From Misgurnus anguillicaudatus (taxonomy: Eukaryota > Chordata > Actinopteri > Cypriniformes > Cobitidae): DNA of 64,000 bases. The stretch is from NCBI RefSeq assembly GCF_027580225.2, contig NC_073352.2, positions 33,219,501-33,283,500 on the forward strand, in the 5' to 3' direction. The notes under the pieces are model-generated. The model was not told where the DNA came from and ran no database searches. It saw nothing but the letters and a program-made list of their open reading frames with translations. Each line of letters starts with the position of its first letter. Position 1 is the stretch's first letter. Made by a program: the position numbers and the translations under genes. Below are positions 34,569-45,248 of this stretch, piece by piece.

Positions 34569-34845
34569 ATAAGGATGTCTACGTGTCTACAAGTGACTAT
34601 AGGAGATTAGATTCCTCAGACTATGTGTTAGGCAATTACAAGCAATAATGTAAACAACAATATGGGTTGTAAAAATGCTGGGTTATTTTCAACCCAGTGT
34701 TTGGTCAAAAAGTGACAAAACCAGAAAATGTTTATATTTGACCTAACAGGTTTAAAACAACCCAGCATAGGTTAAATTACAACCAGCATTTTTAAAATGT
34801 ATTAAGATCAATACCACCCTGGGCTGTTCAGTTGATACACCATAA

Positions 34846-35877
34846 AAACTTTGCTGCCTTCATTTTTTTGTTGAATCAACCTTAGATTTACAAGTCAGGT
34901 CAACTTACTACTATTTTATTTCGACAAGAGATGAGTTGCAACAACTCAAATAAAATAAAGTTGACTACTTTCAAAGGGACCGCGAGATGGTGCCAGGGGG
35001 GCCCCAGTTTTATGACATTTTATAAAATACATTCATTTATCATGAATTCTGTGTAATTAAACCTAAAAAATAATAAGCCAACTAACCAACAGCACTACTA
35101 GGTATAATTTTATATGTTTTGTTTAATTAAAATATTAATTTTAAAACACTTTTTGTCATAAATTTTCTTTCGGGGGGCCGTGAAAAAATTTACTGTACAC
35201 AAGGGGGGCCGCATGCTGAAAAAGTTTGGGAACCACTGGCTTAGCACAATCCATTGAATCTGATTAGACCATTAGCATCGCGCTAAAACTTAACCAGGGA
35301 GTTTCGATGTTTTCCCTATTTGAGGCTTGACTTTTCTGTAGTTGCATCGTGTACTAAGACATACAGAAAAGTAAAAGTTGCAATTTTTGTAGGCAGATAT
35401 GGCAGGAACTATACTCTCATTCTGGCATAATAATCAAGGACGTTGCTGCCATAACATGGCTGCAGGAGGCGCAATGATATTATGCACTGCCCGAAAATAG
35501 TCCCCTGCTATTGAAAGTTTTCTGTCTGTCTTAATGCACGGTGTGGCTACAGAGGAGTCAAGTTTTGAATGGGAAAAATATCCAAACTCTCTGGTTATTT
35601 TTTTAGCGCGATGCTAATGGATTATGCTAAGCTATGCTAAAAGTGCTAGTGCCAGACCCGGAGATCAGCTGAATGGATTCCAAAACGGTAAAAATCAAAT
35701 GTTTAACTCTATGGGAGCTGGAAAATAAACCTTTTTTTTTTTAAAGTGGAATCTCCCTTTAACTATATTTTATAAGTTAAAACAACTCATCTTTGGTCAA
35801 GATAAATAACAGTAAGTTACGGTAAATGACTTGAGCTGATCTGAATTTATTCAACTAAAAATTTTAAGGCAGCAAAT
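34846..35877. mobile_element. Foldback with TTTGCTGCCTT ends containing two insertions
   Basis: AAAACTTTGCTGCCTTCATT and AAAAATTTTAAGGCAGCAAA are inverted. Inside are a fragment ending AAAGTTTGGGAACCACTGGC (34978-35239, a hAT-type terminus) and a foldback around 35240-35760 (CATTAGCATCGCGCTAAAA and TTTAGCGCGATGCTAATGG). Confidence 0.6.
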
Positions 35878-37200
35878 AACTGACCTGTGCGTTTCCCTAA
35901 ACATGGATTTTATGGAGTTCAAAGAGCAAAGTGTAGCATTGAACCACACTTTAAAAGAAAATGCAGCAACTTGGTTTTGCAAGTCAATCCAATGTACTAT
36001 TTTAAGTTTTAGATGATTGACATAACTTATAAAAACTAGTTATAGCAGTTTAAAGTTATATATATGTTGATTTGACAAAAATGCTGCATTTTTTACAGTG
36101 CAGAGTTGAAATGTGATTTTTACTGAAGTAGGTTGTTTAACATCTAACACAGCCTAACATAGTTGGTGATGTCATCAGAAATGTTGTTTTGAGGTTGAGC
36201 AAGTTATTATATTTGACAAGAGATTAACTGTTTTGGAACAGCCATGATTTGGGGAAACGTGGGTTCAGAAAGCTAATAGGGTTCTGACTGAGGATTCTGG
36301 TTAATGTTGGGTGTCCTCATACACGATGGCTTTATCGCTGCTGTTAAATGTTCTGTGTGAAATATCCTGTGCTATAAACGTAGCATTCTCTCTCGACAGT
36401 ACCATGTATCAACTACCTCTGTGTCCATACAGTTAATGTATAAGAACTATCATAGAATATATATATAAATATACATGCATACGATATGAATGTAACTACA
36501 AAAAGTCAGTGTTTCCAGTCTTTTCCGTGTAAAATTCATTCCTGCCTCCTGTCGCTTTGTTTGGATAATTTGTGTGTAGAAATGTATCTGTCATATGTAT
36601 TCAGATATAACAGGGCCCAACAGAACCCGATATATACCATAATCTATACACAATATAAGCTTTGAGTGTTTGTTAATAACATAATGATTAATGGTTATTG
36701 CTGCTATTCCATCTGTGCCCAAAATTTTTGTGTGTGTGTAAATGATTTGTTACAGAGAGACATAACTTTACCTGCTTTATGTCTTCAATGTGTATAAATG
36801 CAAACACTAGGTCTTATCACACACGTACAGTATATAAAAAACACAACAGCCATAAAGCAATGTGCTATATATTAATATAAATAAAGTGAAATGACTTATT
36901 TTTGAGAAAGGTTTGTGATGATTTGGTAATTCTGAAAACATGAATTCCTTCACACATGCGAAAGGTAAATTGACATGGACTGTGCAACAAACACATGTGG
37001 GTCATATTTTACTTTAAAATTAGTAGAAAGACATGAAAAGCAAAATGAGATGGAAATAAAGTTTGTTTCAGGGCCATTCAAATGTAATGCAACATTATTA
37101 TTAGCTTTATTATTGTGACTAATTAAGTACATTAGCATTATTCTTATTATTAAAATGTATTTATGAAATTCCTTTTGTTTATTATATCAACTAATTTTAA

Positions 37201-37375
37201 AAGGATGGTTCACCCAAAAATGAAAATATGGTCATAATTCTGATCAATCCAATGGGTACCTTCAACTGTGTGCTTACTATCATTTATCAAAATAACTTCT
37301 TTGTGTTCATCAGAATTTTTTTATACAGATTTAGAAAAACATGAGGATTGGAAAATTATTACTTTTATCCCTTTA
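37201..37375. mobile_element. Short copy of the GTTCACCCAAAAATG MITE
   Basis: GGTTCACCCAAAAATGAAAA and a degraded right arm (ACATGAGGATTGGAAAATTA). Downstream of the putative vegfb poly(A) site. Confidence 0.55.
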
Positions 37376-37579
37376 ATGTGAAAACTATTAATAATAATGG
37401 AAATTACAAAAATGTCTGGTCCTAACAATATGGCTTCATTTTGTTATTGCAAATTATAATTACTCTATTATTAATTATTCAAACAATTAGTTATTTTATT
37501 CTTCTATATTGAAGTGGAATATAAGCTGGACATATTTTCATGAGACTTACCCTGGGTGTATCAAATGGTTATATTTTTT

Positions 37580-38490
37580 TTAAATTTTAATTATTTGGTA
37601 CTCAATTGTCATGAATCACAAGATGTAGGCCATAACAATAAAATATTATTATATATTTATCATATTATTGTCATGATTTCCTGTTGCCCAAATTAGTCAG
37701 TGTCAACTCTGTTACTGTCAAACTCCGTTACCAATGTAGAGTAAAGGGCGATTTATAGTCGTGCGTAAGTTCGTAGCTACGGCGTAGGCTATCCGTAGCC
37801 TGTGCGTAGCTCTGCGTCGTCTGACGTGCACCTCACAAAAATTTTAACAGCGCGTCAGTTCTACGCAGACCACAAGCGCTGTGATTGATCCACCAGAACC
37901 CCTCCCGTCAGGTAAAAAAACTGCATCATAGGTATTTCCGTTTGCCACGGTGAAAACAAAGATGAGAAAGTTGAGGAGTGATTTAACTCAAACTTTAACA
38001 AAAGTCGCTGTTTATTTACTTCCATCATTGCTGGTCTTCTCAATTCATACACAACAAGTTGCTGTTTCTTCTTCGTTTGTGGGTTAACTTGCCAAGCTTC
38101 TTCTTCTCTGACGGTCGCGCTGCTACTGTGGTTACACGCGTGGATACTGCCTACCAGCGTTTGCGCGTGTGTTTGCACGTCGACGCGGAGGAAGGCGCAA
38201 AAGTATAAATGAAAACCGACGTGGAACCTACACTGTCGCGGCTACGACGTAGGACCTGACAGTCATACACACATACACACATGTTCTCTCTCACACATAC
38301 ACATACACATACATGACTGTCAACACTGTTACTTTACCTTGGTAACAGAGTTGTCTGACTAAGTCGGCCGACAGGAAATCATGATTTTTTTTCCTACATA
38401 AGACACTTTTCACAGAAAATATGATATTGTTTTGGCCTGTAACATCCTTGTGATTCATGACAATAAGCACCAAATTATTACAATTAAAAA
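37580..38490. mobile_element. Foldback element carrying a second insertion
   Basis: Arms match inverted (ATTGTCATGAATCACAAG with its complement near 38455; TCATGATTTCCTGT with its complement near 38375; AACTCTGTTAC). The interior 37743-38258 is another element beginning AAAGGGCGATTTATAGT, rich in TACG/CGTAG words. Confidence 0.65.
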
Positions 38491-38497
38491 ACCCACG

Positions 38498-39770
38498 TAC
38501 AGTGAGGAAAATAAGTATTTGAACACCCTGCTATTTTGCAAGTTCTCCCACTTAGAAATCATGAAGGGGTCTGAAATTGTGATCGTATAGGTCAAATCCA
38601 CATATATGATTTTTTAACTATTTATTTGTATAATACAGCTGCAAATAAGTATTTGAACACCTGTCTATCAGCTAGAATTCTGACCCTCAAAGACCTGTTA
38701 GTCTGCCTTTAAAATGTCAACCTCCATTCCATTTATTATCCTGAATTAGATCCACCTGTTTGAGGTCGTTAGATGCATAAAGACACCTGTCCACCCCATA
38801 CAATCAGTAAGAATCCAACTACTAACATGCCCAAGACCAAAAAGCTGTCCAAAGACACTAGAGACAAAATTGTAGACCTCCACAAGGCTGGAAAGGGCTA
38901 CAGGGAAATTGCCAAGCAGCTTGGTGAAAAAAGGTCCACTGTTGGAGCAATCATTAGAAAATGAAAGAAGCTAAACATGACTGTCAATCTCTATCGGACT
39001 AGGGCTCCATGCAAGATCTCACCTCGTGGGGTCTCAATGATCCTAAGAAAGGTGAGAAATCAGCCCAGAACTACACGGGAGGAGCTGGTCAATGAAATGA
39101 AAAGACCTGGGACCACCATTTCCAAGGTTACTAAGACGTCATGGTTTGAAATCATGCATGGCACGGAAGGTTCCCCTGCTTAAACCAGCACATGTTCAGG
39201 CCTGTCTTAATTTTGCCAACGACGAATTTGGATGATCCAGAGGAGTGATGGGAGAAAGTTGTGGTCAGATAATTCCACTAAACGTGTTTGGGGGAAGAAG
39301 AATGATGAGTACCATCCCCTACTGTGAAGCATGGGGGTGGTAGTAAGCATCATGCTTTGGGGGTGTTTTTCTGCATATGGGACAGGGCGACTGCACTGTA
39401 TTAAGGAGAGGATGACTGGGGCCATATATTGCGAGATTTTGGGGAACAACCTCCTTCCCTCAGTTAAAGCATTGAAGATGGGTCGAGGCTGGGTCTTCCA
39501 ACACGACAATGACCCGAATCACACAGCCAGGATAACCAAGGAGTGGCTCTGCAAGAAGCATATCAAGTTTCTGGGATGGCCTAACCAGTCTCCAGACCTA
39601 AACCCAAAAGAGAATCTTTGGAGGGAGTTCAATACATTGTGATTTCTGGATTTTTTTAAAATTTTTTATTATGTCTCTCACAGTGGACATGCACCTATGA
39701 TGACAATTTCAGACCCCTCCATGATTTCTGGGAGAACTTGCAAAATAGCAGGGTGTTCAAATACTTATTA
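38498..39770 (+). mobile_element. Tc1/mariner-type transposon, inactive
   Basis: Inverted ends: the left end starts TA|CAGTGAGGAAAATAAG at 38498, and the sequence to about 38580 recurs inverted at about 39705-39769 (for example GGGTGTTCAAATACTTATT). The outermost ~13 bp of the right end no longer match the left end, so that terminus has been replaced or decayed. The element abuts the right arm of an older foldback repeat (37580-38490). Confidence 0.85.
38827..39642 (+). pseudogene. Broken Tc1-like transposase
   Basis: N terminus [20 protein letters not shown] with the paired-like helix-turn-helix ([20 protein letters not shown]) is intact to a nonsense TGA at about 38962, where a tryptophan codon is expected. 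The frame continues ([15 protein letters not shown]), then shifts near 39180. The first catalytic region survives only as a WSD remnant near 39265 with sequence missing after it. The second (HDNDPNHTA) and third ([11 protein letters not shown]) catalytic regions are readable at 39500-39625. Premature stops and frameshifts mean no active enzyme. Confidence 0.88.
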
Positions 39771-39839
39771 TATGGTTCATATTTTTCCACATGTACAATG
39801 ATTTGATGACCTTACATGTACAGTATCAGTTGATGTTAG

Positions 39840-41150
39840 TGTTAATTCAACCTCCCTATGTTCTGTCCTCCATCCCTCCCTCTTCGCTCTCTTTCCTGAC
39901 GTTTAACAGTAATGAAAGATAAACACTGTGATAATTATCACTTACTCTGGGAGGTACAAAGCACGACTGTAATGATGCGAGTAATAATATTATCTCTCTC
40001 TCCCCACTCACAGCACTGCTGCTGAGTCAGACTCAGAGCAAAAAAACTGCTTGTTAATGCCACTTGCCCATGCAGTGCCTATGCAAAATCTTGCCTGTTG
40101 TGTCGCGCTTGCATTATTACAGCTGCTTGTATTCAGTCAACCTTTTTTATCGAAGCTTGGCCAAGATGTGCTGTTAGCCTAAACAGAACCATGTTATGAC
40201 GTACTATACACGTCAGAGCCATATTAAAGCAGTGAGTTTTTATTGAGAGTTTTGTAAAGGTTAGTTTTTATCACGGGGAATTTTATTCACTGTCTGCACT
40301 GTTCTGCATTAACACAGCGCCAGATATCTGATTCATTTGACATTATCAAACTAGAACATCCTAGAACCCACGAGATGCTGAAGTCCACAGTTCTCATATA
40401 AATATTTCACAGCATATTTGATGACTGTGCTTTGAACGTGGTGTGTGTGTCTGCACACGGGACATGGGTTTGATCCCAGGAGAAAACACAGGAAAATTGT
40501 TTTTCCATGCATAAATGTAAACATATGGCCCAGCCTGTGTGAATGAATCTGTATTGATGTTTTTAGGGCCATTAATTGGGGCTTCTGCGGTGGTTGCATG
40601 TAGTCTCATTCTGGAGGCAGATGCCAGCCTACCTGTCTGTCAGGGCTCTCTGCCAGGACTAAATTTAGCATCCGCTCGCAAGAATATGAAAATAGAAGAG
40701 AGGAGGAATAAGGGAGAGACATGACTCATCCGTCCAGAAACTGGCATGCATCTTTTTCTCGGCTTCATCTGCCGAAACAAAATGGCTCTCTTATCATCTC
40801 ACGTGCCTTTATTGTATATCGCAGGGCCTCCCTCTTCCTCTCCCCGACTCAACCTTTTTCATTTCCAGCTAAAAACACAATCCTGTGTTTTTTTCCGGAT
40901 CTTTGCTGTGCACGAATGCGTTTGTGTCCAAAGTGGCAGCAGCGATAAAACATCAGTCATGTTTACACTATGTCTCTTTGTTGAAGCAGCTGTGTTCCAG
41001 CAGGTCTGGATGCTATCTGGACAACACGAATATGTGTATGTTGTGATGTTATCTGGGAGAGACGACGACATTGTCCGACCGCAGCCTGTATGTCTGTGAG
41101 ACAGGATGAATCGAGAGACAGGAACGAGTTTGTATGAGAAAGAAAATTGT
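39840..41150. other. Intergenic, single-copy-looking sequence
   Basis: No repeat or coding exon recognised. Includes an AP-1 palindrome (CTGAGTCAGACTCAG, 40022-40036) and a balanced-composition stretch at 40545-40900. The ORFs of about 117 and 139 codons here are on opposite strands of the same DNA and look random. Confidence 0.4.
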
Positions 41151-41180
41151 AACCTTGAAGGTGCATTACAGTAGATATGC

Positions 41181-41726
41181 ATTAAATGCCACATATTATG
41201 CACATTTTTACAATATGTAATATTTGTCTCATGTGTGCCTAGAATGTGTCTGTGAAGTTTTAGCTTAAAATGCCCCATAGATCATTTATTATAGCATGTC
41301 TAAATGCCCCAATTTGAGTCGGAGCAAAAAAAGCACTGTACCTTTAAATGCAAATGAGCTATAGCTCCTCACTTCCGCCTTACAAACAGATAGTAAGCAC
41401 TTTTAGTTAAAATAGATCTGAATCTGGTGAATACAGCCTGAGACAATAGTATGTTCAGCCTCACAAACACTTTAAAAAAAGCTTTGGGGTAAAATTAAAC
41501 CAGTCAGTCAGTGGCCGTGGGCAGGGCTTTATCAGTGTGATGTCACATTAACAAGAGAATCAAAATGGCATGTCTAATGATACTGCTTTGGTTTAAGGGT
41601 GATTAAAAAAGTAGAAAAGGGTGGATTTTTTATTTTTTGGTTGTTGTGTTCACACACTGTCAAAACACACATCTATGTTCAACAACCTTGTAAAAGTGGA
41701 TTTTGTATAATAGGTGGCCTTTAAAT
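41181..41726. mobile_element. MITE with AAGGCCACCTATTAT-type ends
   Basis: ATTAAATGCCACATATTATG and TATAATAGGTGGCCTTTAAA are imperfect inverted ends; body shares GAAGTTTTAGCTTAAAATGC with the 7302 family in reverse. Confidence 0.6.
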
Positions 41727-42779
41727 GGTCTGATAATGTAGGACTTGCCTGGTCATGTAATCTCACGAGGAGACCCAATTCATATATACATGAATTCAGC
41801 TTAAAATGACTGGATTACTTATATGTATTACTGTATCCTCTAGGGAAATGCTTGCTATTGAACAATGTCTCGTATGTGCCAAAAAAGCTGTGCCATCAGT
41901 CCCTTTGCAAAAACCCTCATAATAATGAAGATGTTGAGATATGTTACAGTGTTTCTTGATTCAAAGTGAGCTGTGCTCATCCACACCAAGCAGATAAGGA
42001 CAACAAAAAGCTCTTACACTGAGAGGACATCAAAACAGTTTACATGCTGCTTCATGTTGAAATGTGTGCATATGGGTCAAGGTTTAGCCTACAGTACATC
42101 GTGGAGACCAAATATCTTCCACAAGGTTTGTAAACCCTGTTATCACCTACATTTTAGGGACTACCCAACAGTTCTCATGGGGCAAAAGTCCTAATAAACA
42201 TACTAAATAGTGTTTTATAAATAAAAATATAATGGAAAATGTTAAGATTTAGTTTATAGGGTAAAAATATGCCATGATAAATCATGATATAAAATGTAAA
42301 TGTTTGAATGATTGGTTTAGTACACATATAGTAAACCATTTCACAAAAGTGACTTGTTCTCATTTTTAATATTTTTTATTTATTTAATTATGTTTTCAAT
42401 CGGTTTCTGTTTAATAAATATAATTGCTTTAGTGTCGAAAACCATTTAATTTATTAAAGGTAAAATTATATGATATGATGATATATTATTAAAGCACCCA
42501 TATTTAATTGTTTACTGTTTTTATCTATAATACATTTTGTTTGGGAAATATAAAGATGCCGTTTTAATACCTTTGGCGACATCTGCTGGCCTCGTGCAAC
42601 AACGTCACTCTGAATTCATTTGCATAAAAAATGACTGACGGAAAGTTATTTTATGTTTCTGTACTTTGCAAAGGAAAGATGTTTAATCACTGAATGCCAT
42701 CGTTGTTTTTAATCGTAACGTCAAAAAGCATAAAACTGACAATAGAGCGTCACAATTCACGCTTTAGGAAGAGGCAGTG

Positions 42780-42916
42780 CGCATGCGCATTCGTAGACGT
42801 GGCAGTGACGTTGCCAACACCGGAAGCGGTCAGAACTGGAAGCGAAACACCGACCTCCATACCACCACCAATAAGCCGGGAATACTGGAAAATAACGACG
42901 AAATGACACAATAACC
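42780..42916 (+). promoter_or_regulatory. stx5: stx5 promoter and non-coding first exon
   Basis: Contains a perfect NRF1 palindrome (TGCGCATGCGCA, 42779-42790), a CRE-like GTGACGTTG and an ETS-type CCGGAAGC within about 50 bp, a combination typical of TATA-less housekeeping promoters. It is followed by a good donor (ATAACC|GTGAGTAG, exon end about 42916). The next exon begins at 45091 after TTTTGTGTTCAG and carries the ATG at 45249. The first exon itself is inferred. Confidence 0.55.
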
Positions 42917-43709
42917 GTGAGTAGACATGTATACACTATAATAAGAATGTGTTATCTAATGATTGTGACCCATTTGGAGTCCTAACGGTTTAAAATTAAG
43001 TGGTAAATTGTCGAGTTTCGAGTCAGTTAGCGCTGAGAGCTGCGTAACGTTACTGTTTGGTACTATTGGATTGCGGATGGGTGTCAGTCACTGAGACATA
43101 AACAAACCTAAACACCGTCAGTTCATCTCTAAGCGACGTAAGTTTATATTTGTGACACATATTTTAATGAACAGTTGTTTGTCGTGTTATTTCACATAAC
43201 GTTATGCCTGTTGAGCCAGAATCTTCTGGTTGGCCTATAATCCGATAACGTGAGTTTAGTTCACCTGTGCTCAGATAAGTGTTGTTCATTTTTAGAAATT
43301 ATACAATAAAAGGGTTTATAAGATTAATGTATCATTTGAACAGAATGACTCGTTATATGTATAATATTTACTTGTCACGTATAAGGATGTGACCGTGACA
43401 TTCAGACAGGTGTGTTTACATAGTCCTTCAGACCTTTAAAGTTTCTGTAAGGTTTTGCTTATTTACATTTGTGGTTAATTTATAAAAAACAAATTTTTTC
43501 ATAGACATACGATTTTGCTTTTGATAGGAAGTCTGAGCTTAATAAAAGTAAAATGTTTTTTGTTTCATTGTTTTTATCTGGTATGGGTATAGTTGAAACC
43601 ACTTGGACCCTTAATGCACACTTCAATAGGTATGGATTTGCATTAAATGTTTTAATGCATTAAACTTGGGCACTATACTTAAGGGAATCCAGCAGTGCGG
43701 TATTTCGGT

Positions 43710-44199
43710 TTAAAGGGGGCTTATCATAAAAAACCTGACCTTTTCCAATGTTTAAATGCTATAATTAAATGCACAGTGCTTATATCAACCTAGAAAATAT
43801 GGAAAAGAACAACCCAGTAAAAAATAGGTAATTAAAATGTGGTTCCCCTTATGATGTCAAAAGGGGATCTTAATATTATAATTCCACCCCTTAATCTGCA
43901 CTAGTATCCAACCACAGCACTGACATTTAGTGCAAAGAGAGCGAGAATTTTTTTTGACCACAATTAAGTTTCAATTTTAATCAACCACCATCATGGCAAT
44001 CACTGTTTGCATTTCATCCGCTTATTTGCATTTTAAAGGGAACCCCTAAAATAGCACATTTTTGCACACAAGTACAATTTTAGCCTGCTATAATAAATGA
44101 TCTATAGGGTATTTTGAGCTAAAACTTCACATACATACTCTGCGGACACCAAAGTTTTATTTTACATCTTAAAAAAGTCTTGTGAAATGTTCCCTTTAA
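43710..44199 (+). mobile_element. MITE of the TTAAAGGGGACAT family, stx5 intron
   Basis: TTTAAAGGGGGCTTATCATA ... GTGAAATGTTCCCTTTAAA inverted ends; body as at 21424. Confidence 0.75.
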
Positions 44200-44655
44200 A
44201 TTCAGCCTGGCATTTCTTATACAGCTGTGAGATGCCAACATGAGGAAATAAGTGTGTGATGGTATTGCATACATTTTGACAAGTGACAAGTTTGTGTTAT
44301 TGAAACCGTTGGAATCGTATTGTCACTCCTATGTCTTTTCTGATGTTAGATATTACTCAATCTGAGATTTTTTTTTCTCTCGGGACCGCTTAAATCCTTT
44401 CTCTCGTATAGTATAACATTGGCAAAGACATCCAAAATATTTAAAAAAGTTCTGTGATGTGTCTATTGCAGATGTGAACTTTGCTGTGTCGATGCTAAAC
44501 GATATATTATGCCGCCCTAAAATCAATATTTGTTTTATCATATTTATTTTAAAGGAAGATGTTACACGCTAATGTTGAAGTGTTGATTATTTCAGCCATA
44601 AATAAGCTTTTTCTATTTCCAAAATCAATTTATATCTGTTTAAAATAAACACTAT

Positions 44656-44894
44656 GGGGCGGTCTCCCGGACAGAGCATATCCTAGTCCCAGACTAAAAT
44701 TCATGTTTGAGCTACTTTATTTTCAAAATACCTTGTACTGACATATTTTAATATAAATTAGTGCCATTGTTTTGTCTCAAGATGCACACCAGTATTGTTT
44801 TTTGTAGGGTTTGTTTGTAAAAACTTCTTAAATGTCCTAAAATAACTAAGGCCTAGTTCTGGATTAATCTAAACCCTGTTCGGGAAACCATCCC
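44656..44894. mobile_element. Foldback MITE with GGGCGGTCTCCCGGACAG ends
   Basis: Right end CTGTTCGGGAAACCATCCC is the imperfect complement; the CTAGTCCCAGACTAAAAT / ACTAAGGCCTAG halves also pair. About 240 bp in the stx5 5' intron. Confidence 0.75.
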
Positions 44895-45090
44895 AAAATG
44901 TATTTGAATGCTTTCTACTTGTCAGACATTGGTGAAACATGTCAATAGTCTTCTGAGAAGATGCAATTTAATTTACGTGCACTTGATTTGGTTTATAATG
45001 CACTGTGACATTTTTTCTTAAGTGTTCTTAGGGCTATATTTTTGGTCAGCGCAGACATTTTAATTGACTGAATCTTTCTTTTGTGTTCAG

Positions 45091-45147
45091 ATGATGTGCG
45101 GGGACACTAAACAACAGTCAGCTCGGCAAAGCTCTGGTAACATCTGA
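45091..45147 (+). other. Upstream ORF in the stx5 leader
   Basis: The 5' UTR part of stx5 exon 2 begins with ATGATG and opens an 18-codon ORF ending TGA 45145-45147. It is out of frame with stx5 (offset 158 nt). It may tune translation. It is not an N-terminal extension. Confidence 0.4.
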
Positions 45148-45248
45148 AGTGTTTGCTTTGGCCCGTTTCACAGCAGTGGATCACATTGAAATCACTGTCA
45201 CTCAAATTCACTGATATTGTTGAGGACAAGAGGTACTGCGGTTTTACC

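Larger units (their letters stand above)
31960..36890 (+). other. vegfb: Probable long vegfb 3' UTR, interrupted by repeats
   Basis: Sequence 31960-33530 and 36290-36890 looks single-copy, with the intervening part filled by MITE-like elements. A good poly(A) signal AATAAA sits at 36880-36885 in AT-rich sequence with TATATA runs. Whether the transcript reaches this far is unproven; an earlier end is possible. Confidence 0.3.

Noticed and set aside
40859..41278. 139-codon minus-strand ORF and 117-codon plus-strand ORF
   Set aside because: Opposite strands of the same segment, no recognisable domain, one end runs into a MITE.
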